Source of the DNA: Synechococcus sp. UW140
GTDB lineage: Bacteria > Cyanobacteriota > Cyanobacteriia > PCC-6307 > Cyanobiaceae
NCBI RefSeq assembly: GCF_900474295.1
Contig: NZ_UCOB01000004.1
Coordinates: forward strand, 1 to 64,000
Direction: 5' to 3'
Length of the DNA stretch: 64,000 nt
The notes beneath the pieces were generated by a model. That model was not told the DNA's origin. It saw only the letters and a list, made by a program, of their open reading frames with translations, and did no database searches. Both the position numbers and the translations under genes were made by a program. How positions within the stretch are numbered: position 1 is the first letter of the stretch; each line of letters begins with the position of its first letter. Shown here one piece after another: positions 14,369 to 22,712 of the stretch.

Positions 14369-14752
14369 ATGCCTCGATTCTCAATCGCAGCCCTGCTGAT
14401 GGTGGTCAGTGCCGCCGTCATGCCGGCTGCCCTTGCGCAGCCGCGTGGTGTGCTCCCGCTGAGTGCTGGGCAACCCATTCTCGAGGCCGATGCTGTGTTG
14501 CTCGCTTCAGGTTGGAGGCCCCATCCCCAGCAACAACCAATGGCGTTGGATCAGCGTCGAGCTGGTGTGCCTCTCTCCAGCCTTTCCGCTTGTTCGGGCA
14601 CTGGTTATGGCTTCTGCCGATTTGATTACCGACGCAATGGACGTCAGCTTTCGGTGGTTACGATTCCAATCTCGCAGCGTTCAAGTCAGACCAGCCAGCT
14701 TGGCGGCGTGGTGAAGCGCTGGTGGGTCGAAACAGTGCAGAGCCGTCGTTAA
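14369..14752 (+). CDS. Secreted protein, unknown
   Basis: A 127-residue protein from ATG 14369; a GTG at 14348 is in frame and remains possible. Signal peptide: MPRFSIAALLMVVSAAVMPA with cleavage after ALA. The mature part begins QPRGVLPLSAGQ, includes VLLASGWRPHP and a Cys pair (SACSGTGYGFCRFDYR), and ends in VVKRWWVETVQSRR. The SGWRPHP...CxGxGYGFCxF pattern occurs in small periplasmic proteins of marine cyanobacteria of unknown role. It is divergent from the AAA+/ferredoxin gene. Confidence 0.75.
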   Translation: MPRFSIAALLMVVSAAVMPAALAQPRGVLPLSAGQPILEADAVLLASGWRPHPQQQPMALDQRRAGVPLSSLSACSGTGYGFCRFDYRRNGRQLSVVTIPISQRSSQTSQLGGVVKRWWVETVQSRR

Positions 14753-14764
14753 GGCGGTGGGTTT

Positions 14765-14977
14765 TCAGCCGATGGCAGTGGTCAGTCGAACGGTGCCCCA
14801 CAGATCGAAGACGCAGAAGATCACACCGATCACGATGATGTCCCAGGCTCGATGACGCACTGCCCATGGGGCGAGAAACAACTCGGCAATCCCATGCAAG
14901 GCGGTGCCAATGGCAATGTGCTCCAGCACCAGAAGCCCATGGGCAAGCAGAAACAGGGCACTGGCGATGCATCGCAT
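14765..14977 (-). CDS. Small membrane protein
   Basis: A 70-residue protein from ATG 14977 (a TTG twelve codons upstream is an alternative). Hydrophobic segments IASALFLLAHGLLVLEHIAI and WDIIVIGVIFCVFDLWG suggest two to three membrane spans. It lies downstream of the decayed phosphoesterase on the same strand and converges with the secreted-protein gene at 14369. Not recognised. Confidence 0.65.
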   Translation of the reverse strand: MRCIASALFLLAHGLLVLEHIAIGTALHGIAELFLAPWAVRHRAWDIIVIGVIFCVFDLWGTVRLTTAIG

Positions 14978-15060
14978 CAGCACGTCCCAGGATCCACTCG
15001 AGGCTTTCGGCAATGGACCATCAAGAGTCTCAGCACCTTAAGCCGACTGGCCGAAGGGAT

Positions 15061-15333
15061 TCAACCTCTCTTGGGCATCGGCCATCTCAGCAGTGTGTGT
15101 ATGAGGCGCCCATTGCTGCTTAGGTCCAGCAGGCGACCGCCAGGCAGCTGACTGCGTCCTAGTGGGCACGCCTGTAGTGCCGGAAAGGCGCAAAGCGTGG
15201 ATGGGCAAGCCAGCAGCGTGACATCGCTGCGTTCAGGCATCTAGCCTTGCCAGTGCTGCAATGCCGGACGCTGGCGAACCCATCCTGATGGTGTGCTCAC
15301 CAGGTGCGGGTCACTGAGCTGGACAACACGCAT
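15061..15333 (-). pseudogene. Internally deleted metallophosphoesterase remnant
   Basis: From ATG 15333 the frame reads MRVVQLSDPHLVSTPSGW and RQRPALQHWQ, the start of a class III cyclic nucleotide/metallophosphoesterase with the metal motif DPH. It then meets a TAG after 30 codons, and continues in the same frame with a typical C-terminal end of that family (STLCAFPALQACPLGR, LPGGRLLDLSSNGRL, TLLRW). About 150 residues holding the other metal ligands (GDxx, GNHD, GHxH) are absent, so the remnant cannot be active. Confidence 0.7.
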
Positions 15334-15391
15334 GACCTGCAGGGCTGACGGGCGCTCTCATTAGTGGCTACTCTTGAGAAGACCATATCGA

Positions 15392-15850
15392 ATGACGATG
15401 GCAACGAGTTCGTCTTCGACACCGGTTCAGGAGCCCCTTCAGCAGGGATTACATCAGGACGGTCGCCGTCTCACTCCCCAACGGCTGCGCATTCTGGATC
15501 TCTTTGAGCGCATGGGCGCAGGTCGGCACCTCAGTGCTGAAGACGTGCATCAGCAGTTACTCGAAGGTGAAGCGAAGGTTTCACTGGCAACGATTTATCG
15601 CACCTTACGGCTGCTGGTGGACATGGGTTTCCTCCAAGAGCTGGAACTGAGCGAGGCCGGCCGCCGCTTTGAGCTTTCCTCTGCGGATCATTGCGATCAC
15701 CATCACCTGGTCTGTATCCGCTGTGGTCGCACGGAGGAGTTCGAAAGTGTTCCTGTGATCTCTGCAGGCCAAGCGGCGGCCGATCAACATGGTTTTGACC
15801 TGATCGAATCGACCCTGAACGTCAGAGGGATCTGCCCAGACTGTCGCTAA
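15392..15850 (+). CDS. Fur-family metalloregulator
   Basis: A 152-residue protein from ATG 15392. The N-terminal winged helix (GRRLTPQRLRILDLFERMG, VSLATIYRTLRLLVDMGFLQ) binds DNA. The dimerisation part has the regulatory metal site HCDHHHLVCIRCG and a structural zinc pair (CIRCG with GICPDC at the end). The family covers Fur (iron), Zur (zinc) and PerR (peroxide); the sequence alone does not settle which. No znu or iron genes are next to it. It follows the phosphoesterase remnant and converges with the DUF3721 gene. Confidence 0.9.
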   Translation: MTMATSSSSTPVQEPLQQGLHQDGRRLTPQRLRILDLFERMGAGRHLSAEDVHQQLLEGEAKVSLATIYRTLRLLVDMGFLQELELSEAGRRFELSSADHCDHHHLVCIRCGRTEEFESVPVISAGQAAADQHGFDLIESTLNVRGICPDCR

Positions 15851-15872
15851 GTGTCTCGGTCGGCCTGATCCG

Positions 15873-16331
15873 TCAGTCAGTGCCTGGATGGTGTTCGCAG
15901 GGCATCCAGAGATCTCCCATGGCATGCACCCCTTGACAGCCGATCTTCTTCGCTTCCTCTTCGGCCTGTTCCCGACTGGGGTAGGCCATTGATGGCTCTG
16001 ACTTCTGTGCCGATGTTGTGTGGTTGTGCAATTGGTGGTCGTGGCTCTTGCTTCCGTCGAGTTGCACCAGCCCCATGCTCACCGGGCCCGCCGTCCAGAT
16101 CCCCATCGTGTTCACGCCGACGGCCAAGAGGCCCATGCCTACGACTGAAAGGTTGATCACGCCCATGGCGACAACGCCAATGGAGACAACTCCCATCGGC
16201 ACGACACCGATACAAACCACCCCCATGGGCACGATGCCGATGGACACAGTGCCAAGCGGGGCGATGCCGATAGCGAAGCGCTTGGGCTTGCTGCCGCAGT
16301 GGGCAGGTCCTGTGTCTGCTGATGCGCTCAT
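15873..16331 (-). CDS. Decapeptide-repeat protein with DUF3721 tail
   Basis: A 152-residue protein of two parts. Residues 19-88 are seven consecutive ten-residue repeats of the form VxIGVVPMGV (for example VSIGIVPMGV, VCIGVVPMGV, VSIGVVAMGV), each made of two pentads, which suggests a hydrophobic beta-helix. A His-rich linker follows (SKSHDHQLHNH). Residues 114-147 match DUF3721: MAYPSREQAEEEAKKIGC then GVHAMGDLWMPCEH, with two Cys. DUF3721 is widespread in marine cyanobacteria and has no known function. No signal peptide is evident, but the repeats could associate with membrane. Confidence 0.75.
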   Translation of the reverse strand: MSASADTGPAHCGSKPKRFAIGIAPLGTVSIGIVPMGVVCIGVVPMGVVSIGVVAMGVINLSVVGMGLLAVGVNTMGIWTAGPVSMGLVQLDGSKSHDHQLHNHTTSAQKSEPSMAYPSREQAEEEAKKIGCQGVHAMGDLWMPCEHHPGTD

Positions 16332-16358
16332 CGAGCCAGAAGGTGGTTTGGGATGACC

Positions 16359-17264
16359 CTAGGTGGTATTACTGCCTCCATTCAAAGCCCCCCCACAGCT
16401 GGAACCGCTGCCGGCGGTACAGCCGAAGCAGTGTTCGGCGACGGTGATCGCCTGGTGCTCTAGCTCTTGTGCAGGGATGCTCAACAGATTCTCAAGGGTT
16501 TGAACATTGCCGCCGCAGGCGATCCCGAGTTGCTGATTGAAATCACAGTCAAAGAGTCTCCCCTGCCAGTTCACGCTGATCAGGGACCTGCACATCACCG
16601 CCTCGAGGTTCTCCGTCCGGAATGACTGGCGCAGCAGCTCCCGATAGCTCTGCAGCTGATTGCTCCGTTCCAACTCTCTGGCGAAGCGTTCGATCGCCAT
16701 GTTGGTGATGGTGAGCAGATGGTTGAAGCGGATGCCGTGGTCGCTTAGCAGTGCCTGCCGGTAATGCTCTTCAAGCTGATTCTGGGCCGGTGGAAGCTTG
16801 GGACCGGCTGGGTTGTACACCAAGTCCAGGCTGAGGCCTGTGCTGGGGTCTCCGTATCCGAGCTGATTGAGTTGGTGCAGTGCCTCGAGACTGCGCTCAA
16901 ACACCCCTTGGCCCCTCTGGTCGTCCACCCGACCCTTTTCGGTACAAGGAAGGGATGCCACCACATGCACGCTCTGGTCGGCAAGGAAGGCTGCTAAATC
17001 GGCCTGCCCCGGTTCGTTGAGGATGGTGAGGTTGCAGCGGTCGATCACCTCCACTCCAAGCCGGCGTGCGTCTCGAACCAACTGGCGAAACAGGGGATGC
17101 AGTTCCGGTGCGCCGCCTGTTAGGTCCAGCACCTGCAGGTTGAGATGTTCCAACACGCGGGGGATCAATGTCACCTGCGATTCGGCCATCATCTCGGTGC
17201 GCCAGGGTCCGGCATTGACATGACAGTGGCTGCAGCTCTGATTGCAGCGGTAGCCGAGATTCAC
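16359..17264 (-). CDS. arsS: ArsS-type radical SAM protein (arsenosugar pathway)
   Basis: At least 301 residues. The radical SAM motif is CNQSCSHC, and the C-terminal Cys cluster CFGCTAGSGSSC is typical of ArsS, a partner of ArsM in making arsenosugars. GTG 17264 is the only normal start, but the same frame continues upstream with family-like sequence (TTTAPFPTLTRGALRTLQ joined to VNLGYRC) to about 17321. That stretch holds no ATG, GTG or TTG; an ATC sits at 17319-17321 where the start would be expected, so the true N-terminus is probably about 19 residues longer. No arsM is next to it. Confidence 0.8.
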   Translation of the reverse strand: MNLGYRCNQSCSHCHVNAGPWRTEMMAESQVTLIPRVLEHLNLQVLDLTGGAPELHPLFRQLVRDARRLGVEVIDRCNLTILNEPGQADLAAFLADQSVHVVASLPCTEKGRVDDQRGQGVFERSLEALHQLNQLGYGDPSTGLSLDLVYNPAGPKLPPAQNQLEEHYRQALLSDHGIRFNHLLTITNMAIERFARELERSNQLQSYRELLRQSFRTENLEAVMCRSLISVNWQGRLFDCDFNQQLGIACGGNVQTLENLLSIPAQELEHQAITVAEHCFGCTAGSGSSCGGALNGGSNTT

Positions 17265-17466
17265 TTGAAGTGTTCTCAGAGCTCCTCGCGTCAGTGTTGG
17301 GAAGGGCGCTGTGGTGGTGATGCAGTCGGTAGACGTTGGAGAGACGCTGATCAGTGGTAGGCCGAATCAGGCCTCATTCTGAGAGATCATTGCCACGATT
17401 GACGTTGACAGTGGTGCCGGCAGCCCCGACCCTGACCACAGGATTTGTTCTCACGCTTTCATTCGA

Positions 17467-18372
17467 GTGCGGCGACGTTGGCTGGCTTTGATAGCGCTGA
17501 CTTCAGCGGTCTTTGGTGCCGTGGCTGCCACCCTCCTGTCAGCACCGTCCTGGCTGCAGCAGTCGCCCAAGCTTCCCTTGACAAGCTTTGGCGTCGATCC
17601 CTCTCCGGATCTACCGCCAGCCCCTTCTCCCAGTGAGATCGCGGTTTTTATGCCTGATCAGTCCCTCGAGATTGAGAGGGAGGACGGCAGTGAGCTCACC
17701 ATCGCCTATTCCAGCGTGATCCTTGATCCTCGTTGGATCGACCTTCACTACTACGAAGGCTGGAGCCGGGAGTTTGATGCCAACACGGATCCTGAGGCGC
17801 TGCTCTTTTTCACTGGACCGACCTTTGAAAAAGGCCATCCCGATCAACCTCTCGGCATGGTCCTCCATGGAGACCTCAAGCTCACCAACCGACTGATTCG
17901 AGCTGGCAACCGAGCTGCTGCCGCTGGTCGTGCCTTCATTGGCATTCGTCACGACGGCACACTCACGTTTGGCTTCGGGCCATTCACCGCTTCAGCCGCA
18001 GATCACTTCCGCCTCTTCATCGGTGGATTGCATGCCTTTCACCATTCCTTTGAGACCCCACCGGCTGACTACAAGGGTGTGTATGGAGCCATGACGATGG
18101 CCGATGTGCGCATCGTCTACGGATTGAGAAAGGACGGTCGACTCGAGGTGGTGGAAACTGCTGATGGTGTGCTGTTCCCTGATTTGCGTTTGTTTGTGCG
18201 TGCCAAGGGTTTTCAGGCGGCCTATCTGCCAGACCATGCCTCGAAGTCGCGTTTGATCGTTCCCGGTCAACGCCTCTGGAGTGAGGAACAAGCTGAGTGG
18301 GTCAGCGGTGGGAAACCATCGATCACAGCGCTGCCATTCATGCTTCGGGTGGTGGCCCGGTCTACTCCCTAG
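17467..18372 (+). CDS. Exported protein, possible phosphodiester glycosidase-like
   Basis: A 301-residue protein with GTG start. The N-terminus is a signal peptide or anchor (RRRWLALIALTSAVFGAVAA), then a Pro-rich linker (PDLPPAPSPSE). The folded part contains FFTGPTFEKGHPDQPLGMVL, FIGIRHDGTLTFGFG and GVYGAMTMADVRIVYGLRKD. The layout loosely recalls secreted phosphodiester glycosidase (NAGPA) domains, but I am not sure. It converges with stpA and overlaps it by four bases. Confidence 0.6.
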   Translation: MRRRWLALIALTSAVFGAVAATLLSAPSWLQQSPKLPLTSFGVDPSPDLPPAPSPSEIAVFMPDQSLEIEREDGSELTIAYSSVILDPRWIDLHYYEGWSREFDANTDPEALLFFTGPTFEKGHPDQPLGMVLHGDLKLTNRLIRAGNRAAAAGRAFIGIRHDGTLTFGFGPFTASAADHFRLFIGGLHAFHHSFETPPADYKGVYGAMTMADVRIVYGLRKDGRLEVVETADGVLFPDLRLFVRAKGFQAAYLPDHASKSRLIVPGQRLWSEEQAEWVSGGKPSITALPFMLRVVARSTP

Positions 18373-19568
18373 GTGCGTGTCGCCAGTTGTTGGAACCAGG
18401 CAACGTATTGCTCTGGACCTCCTGGCATGAGCAGATCGAAATGGAGTGGATCCTCTGGATCGCTGATGCCAGTAAGGCTGTTGTTGGAGAGGCTAGGGCG
18501 ATCGACTTCACCGCCGCTGCTATCCACCAGAACCACACGGTTCGGTTGCCTGTAGCGCACACCGATGTCCTGCAGAAGCATCAGGAAGCCGCGATCACTC
18601 CCTCCACGAAGCCAGCCGTTTCCCTCTGCGGTCGGGGTGGACGTGACGGTGTCACCGACCCCGACAAGCACTGGCATTTGCTCCTTGGGAATGGCCTGCT
18701 CACAGAGGCTGATCAACGCTTGATGCTCTTGTGGTGCCGTTCTCACATTGAAATCATCCCCAAGCGGGGCCTTGCCCGTGCGGGCGGCGATGTGGCGATT
18801 GAGAAGCACGAGCAAGCCTGCTTCCTTGATCGCACCGCGCAACATGAATTGGATGTCGGTAGAACCCACATCACCTTCCTGAGCTGGTTTCAAGCGTTCC
18901 TTCCCCTCAGCATCCCGACCTAAATTCGGGGCCACATGGAGGAAAAAGGCATCGCTTAGACCCTCCATCGCTGCGAGCGTGAGGAGTTCTTCCATCAGGT
19001 CTTGCAGCATGGCCTGCAGGGCGCGTTGCAGCTTGACGTCATCGCGGCAAAGGCTGAATAGTCCGTTCAGATTGATGGTGGGAGAGACCTGGGTGTCGAG
19101 CACGGCCTTGCTCACCTCTGCCTGCAATTCTTCTCCGGTGAGGGACGGCATGAGGGCAGGTAGACGCTGGAGAAGACCTGCTTCCATGCGTTTGGGTAGA
19201 TCCGCCAGAAAGGTCATCTCTGCTTCGCTGACGCCAGGGTGCGACAGCTCTCCATGGCTGTTTTGAAGTTGTACGCCACCTGCGGCGAGTCCCGGCAGGT
19301 AGAGGCCATCACGGCCTGGATGCTGAGTCTTGCCAAGGGCTCGCTCAACTAGCCGATTGACTCCCCGTTTGCCCTCATGTTCGCCATTGGTGAGCACAGA
19401 GAATCGGCCTGCCATCCGCGCCACGGCTTCCACATAGCTCCGCTTGATGGTGCGCGTCAGAGGGTCCTTGACCAGATCCATGCAGACCCCATCGAGGTCC
19501 TGAACGATCAAGAGGTTTTCAAGGCCTGAAAGCTCATTGAGCAGCTCGTCAGATGTCAGTCGTGGCAA
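18369..19568 (-). CDS. stpA: Glucosylglycerol-phosphate phosphatase StpA
   Basis: A 399-residue protein beginning MPRLTSDELLNELSGLENLL. It has the HAD-type catalytic motif VQDLDGVCMDL with Asp 24 and Asp 26, followed by VLTNGEHEGKRGVNRLVERA, both characteristic of StpA. The enzyme removes phosphate from glucosylglycerol-phosphate, the last step in making the compatible solute glucosylglycerol during salt acclimation; the synthase GgpS is not in the window. Length matches the family. The 3' end overlaps the gene at 17467 by four bases. Confidence 0.9.
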   Translation of the reverse strand: MPRLTSDELLNELSGLENLLIVQDLDGVCMDLVKDPLTRTIKRSYVEAVARMAGRFSVLTNGEHEGKRGVNRLVERALGKTQHPGRDGLYLPGLAAGGVQLQNSHGELSHPGVSEAEMTFLADLPKRMEAGLLQRLPALMPSLTGEELQAEVSKAVLDTQVSPTINLNGLFSLCRDDVKLQRALQAMLQDLMEELLTLAAMEGLSDAFFLHVAPNLGRDAEGKERLKPAQEGDVGSTDIQFMLRGAIKEAGLLVLLNRHIAARTGKAPLGDDFNVRTAPQEHQALISLCEQAIPKEQMPVLVGVGDTVTSTPTAEGNGWLRGGSDRGFLMLLQDIGVRYRQPNRVVLVDSSGGEVDRPSLSNNSLTGISDPEDPLHFDLLMPGGPEQYVAWFQQLATRT

Positions 19569-19915
19569 GGTGTGTCGCGAGGTAAGAGGGGCTCGTGTCT
19601 AGCGTTGCTCAGCCTGGTGGTCAATCAACACCACCAGTGCATGGATGCAGAGTCAGATCCTGGCTGCCGCAGGGACCCTACGGCAAATGGCCAGGTTGCT
19701 CAGACATTGCCCAATGGATGACATTGATCACCAACGCCATCAGGGCACCGCTGGAACGCATCAGGAGGGCTGAGTGAGGTCGGCGGTGGAACCCTTGCTG
19801 ATCACCTCTGAACGGTCCGGAGCTAGGACCTCAAGACGCTTCGGCTTGGAAAAGATTTGATCTGATTGGATTGCGAAGATGCCACTGGCAAAATGGTGGG
19901 CGTCACAATTCAGCG
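19569..19915. other. 347-base stretch without a firm gene
   Basis: It holds the upstream region of stpA and of the gene at 19916. A 60-residue plus frame (19595-19777) has no recognisable domain. No tRNA or hairpin is clear. Confidence 0.5.
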
Positions 19916-20167
19916 ATGGCTGGCTTGCCTGATTTCAATAGTTCCGAAGAGAAGCGGGCCCGGTTCGGCAAGGTCTTCGCTCCTCGGGTTGAGAAATTAA
20001 TCGAGGATCTTCAGGCTGTGGCCAAGACGGCCAACCTCGAGATTTATGAATTCGACGATGCCTTGGTGAAAAAGCTGTTCGTTGAGCTGGCGAGGCGTTT
20101 TCGGCTTACCGCGCATCGCTTCGGCATTGACTTTGAGATCAGTGTTGAGGGTGAGCCGGTGGAGTGA
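19916..20167 (+). CDS. Conserved hypothetical protein
   Basis: An 83-residue protein from ATG 19916 (MAGLPDFNSSEEKRARFGKV). It is helical with a C-terminal strand-like end (FRLTAHRFGIDFEISVEGE). The pattern KRARFGKVFAPRVEKLIEDL and NLEIYEFDDALVKKLFVELA looks like a compact single domain. I know of no assigned function. The next short frame starts within its stop codon. Confidence 0.7.
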   Translation: MAGLPDFNSSEEKRARFGKVFAPRVEKLIEDLQAVAKTANLEIYEFDDALVKKLFVELARRFRLTAHRFGIDFEISVEGEPVE

Positions 20168-20325
20168 TCCCTGTTTGCGCCAGACAGCTTCAGCTGGCCA
20201 CGTTGCTGCAGCGTTGGAGCAACCTCACCTCTTGTTCGACCATCAAGTCATGCAATGACCCAGCAGCCACAAGCTTTGCAAAGGCTTGGGAGCTTCGTCC
20301 TGATCGCGATGATGACCAGGCTTGA
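20164..20325 (+). CDS. Possible small protein coupled to the preceding gene
   Basis: A 53-residue frame whose GTG start overlaps the previous stop (GTGA). It reads IPVCARQLQLATLLQRWSNL, has three Cys in all and ends RPDRDDDQA. The overlap suggests translational coupling. The family is not recognised and it could be chance. Confidence 0.4.
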   Translation: MIPVCARQLQLATLLQRWSNLTSCSTIKSCNDPAATSFAKAWELRPDRDDDQA

Positions 20326-20490
20326 GGGTTAGAGGCCGACGTACGGCTGAAGGATGGCGAGCAGTGCATAGACGTTGTGAATGAGATGGCGATGGATGCG
20401 TTCGCGCATGGCGAGTCATCACTTCATAGAGCCTTGTCACGAGGTGTGCTATAGGCAAAGTGGCCTATCTGCTCTTGCCTGCGAACGCGC

Positions 20491-21078
20491 TCAGCTTTGC
20501 AGTCCCATCGCTTTCCGGTAGGCGGGCCTCTGCTGCACTGAGGCGATCAGGGTTTGGATGGTCGGGTAAGGGCTGAGGTCGAGCTCGGGGAAGAACATCG
20601 GCAGGTAGGCCAGGTAGGCTTGCACAGCACAGTCGGCGGCGCCCCACTGGCGACCCACAAGAGGCTGGGCTGGGTCAAGTCTCTGGTTGAGCGCATCCAT
20701 CAGGCGCGGGAATTCGCGTTCCCGATTGCTGGGCACGAACAGGGCAATGGCCAAGGTTGCATTTGCGAACAGCAGCCATTGGCTGGTGAGGGCTCGCTCG
20801 GCATCGGATTGGATGTCTTGACTGTGACGGTCTGCAAGGTGGAGAAGGATTGCACCGCTTTCGAAGAGCTTCAACGGTTGTCCTTCGTTGTCGCAGAGGC
20901 TGTCATCCACAATGGCTGGCAGCTTGCCGAAAGGATTGATCGCCAGAAAGTCCGCTTGGCGGTGTTGATTGGCCTTCAGATCCAGTTCCACCAGCTTGTA
21001 GGCGATCTCTTTCTCTTCCATGTACCAGCGCGGCATCGATGCTCTTGTGCGCTGACCGCCGTAAAGGGTGAGTGTCAT
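20491..21078 (-). CDS. Glutathione S-transferase
   Basis: A 195-residue protein with the usual GST layout. The thioredoxin-like N-terminal domain shows LYGGQRTRASMPRWYMEE, the cis-Pro motif GKLPAIVDD and the glutathione-binding LFESGAILLHLAD. The helical C-terminal domain has VGRQWGAADCAVQAYL, the conserved N-capping/Asp motif. The catalytic residue is probably Arg or Ser in RTRAS. Substrate is unknown; roles in oxidative stress or reductive conjugation are usual for the family. Confidence 0.88.
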   Translation of the reverse strand: MTLTLYGGQRTRASMPRWYMEEKEIAYKLVELDLKANQHRQADFLAINPFGKLPAIVDDSLCDNEGQPLKLFESGAILLHLADRHSQDIQSDAERALTSQWLLFANATLAIALFVPSNREREFPRLMDALNQRLDPAQPLVGRQWGAADCAVQAYLAYLPMFFPELDLSPYPTIQTLIASVQQRPAYRKAMGLQS

Positions 21079-21134
21079 TGGTCTTGCTGATTAGGGTGTG
21101 AGGCGATCATCGCGCCAGTGAGTTGACCGGACGG

Positions 21135-22673
21135 ATGACGCTTGAAAATGGCCTTCGCAGCAATGCTTTCTTCCCTCGCAGCCTGGATGCCGATCTGATC
21201 AAGCAACGCATCCTCGATCTTGAGCGAGGCAAGGTCGGTCTGTACAGCGTTGGCCTATACCCCGCTTCACTGGCCTACAACTGCGCGATGCAGCAGGCAT
21301 CAGAAAATAGTCTGATGCTGGCGCCTCGCCCAGGTCGCGCCTTGTTCGGGGCCTTCCCAGCGAGCGCACTGGATGGGATGGATTCAGACCACGTCGATGC
21401 GATGGAGCGGATGGCCAGCCATGCCGTCGCTGGCGAGAGGGTGCCCAATACCCTCAGCGATCTGATTCGGGAGTGTGAACTGGTGGTGTTGGCGGCCAAC
21501 AGCAACCACATTGAGGAAGACCTGCAGGAGGCCTGCAGGTTGCGACAGGAGCTCGGTCGCGAAAACGTTGTGCTGGCCTGTCTGGCCGGATCCTTCAGTC
21601 ACGATCACATTCAGAACGAGTCCTATGTGCTCTGTGAACGAGAGCCCAATCTCGCCTTCTTTTCTGGATTCCATCGGCACGGTGCCCTACGCAATCCACT
21701 CGACAGCTTCACGGCAAACTTCTGCCATCCCAATGCGCTCACAGCGCTGCTTGGCGCACGCATGCTCGATCGGTTGTCACCGAACATTCAGGTTTCCCCT
21801 GGCGTGCACAACGTTGAGGGGCAATACATCAAGGCTGCGAAGAATATGTCTTCGGTGTTTGCTGGCTTTGGCTACACCTATCACCAGGAGAACCCTGGGG
21901 TCTTACCGACTCTGCTCACCCTTTTACTCGAGCAGTGCCTCGACCAAGCGGCAACGGTCTCGATGGCGCGCCGTGATCGTCAGAGGCTTTACAACCGTCA
22001 ACCCTTCCCTCTGACAGAGCTCGGCTATGGGGTGCAACGTATTGAGGCGGCCTTGGTGCGTGGTGGCGATATGGAGAAGGTTCGGGACCATACCTTCGCC
22101 CAACTCACGGCAATGGTTGCCGATGTGCGCGGCAGCATGATGTTGCCGGTTTCCGGTCGGCCTACACGCAACTTCCAGGCGGGACAGGTGCTTGCCGATC
22201 GGATGCGCGAGCTTCAGCGTTGTCCGGCTTCGATGGAGGAGCTAGAGGGCTGGTGCGAAGAAGAGGGGCTCAGTAAAGGAGGCCTCGAAGGTTTAAAGGC
22301 GTTGCGTTATTGGCCTCAGATCGTGCGCAAGTACGCCATCCCTGTACATGACGCGTCGATGGTCAACTTGCTGTATATGGCGATCTACGGCATACCTTCC
22401 ACGAAGGATGTGGCTTTATCGGTGATGACGGACAGTCGAGAACTCTCCACGTATTGCCAGGAGTCTGTGCGTCCGACCCACAGCCGACGTTATGCAGAGG
22501 CATTGCAGAGTTTGCAGCAGCCGGAGGCGATGGATCTCATCGTCAACGCGGTGATCGCCGATAACGCACGTAAGGCCATCCGTGATGATTTGGCCCTCGA
22601 CGAGGGGGACGATCTTGGCCAACCCCCTGCCTATCTGCGGGCCATGAATGTGATTGAAACCGCTCTGGATTAA
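21135..22673 (+). CDS. Large conserved protein, possibly dehydrogenase-like
   Basis: A 512-residue protein from ATG 21135 (a TTG four codons upstream is in frame). I do not recognise a named family. Features that suggest an NAD-dependent dehydrogenase of the 6PGDH/G3PDH type are CELVVLAANSNHIEEDLQEA (a Rossmann-like strand and loop), NVVLACLAGSF, and a helical second half with GVHNVEGQYIKAAKNMSSVF, where the Lys in an IKAAKN helix could be catalytic. The canonical GxGxxG is not clear near the N-terminus. It is divergent from the GST gene. Confidence 0.55.
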   Translation: MTLENGLRSNAFFPRSLDADLIKQRILDLERGKVGLYSVGLYPASLAYNCAMQQASENSLMLAPRPGRALFGAFPASALDGMDSDHVDAMERMASHAVAGERVPNTLSDLIRECELVVLAANSNHIEEDLQEACRLRQELGRENVVLACLAGSFSHDHIQNESYVLCEREPNLAFFSGFHRHGALRNPLDSFTANFCHPNALTALLGARMLDRLSPNIQVSPGVHNVEGQYIKAAKNMSSVFAGFGYTYHQENPGVLPTLLTLLLEQCLDQAATVSMARRDRQRLYNRQPFPLTELGYGVQRIEAALVRGGDMEKVRDHTFAQLTAMVADVRGSMMLPVSGRPTRNFQAGQVLADRMRELQRCPASMEELEGWCEEEGLSKGGLEGLKALRYWPQIVRKYAIPVHDASMVNLLYMAIYGIPSTKDVALSVMTDSRELSTYCQESVRPTHSRRYAEALQSLQQPEAMDLIVNAVIADNARKAIRDDLALDEGDDLGQPPAYLRAMNVIETALD

Positions 22674-22712
22674 GCAGTGATCCTGCCCAGGCGCCTGCTG
22701 TCTGGATTGTGT

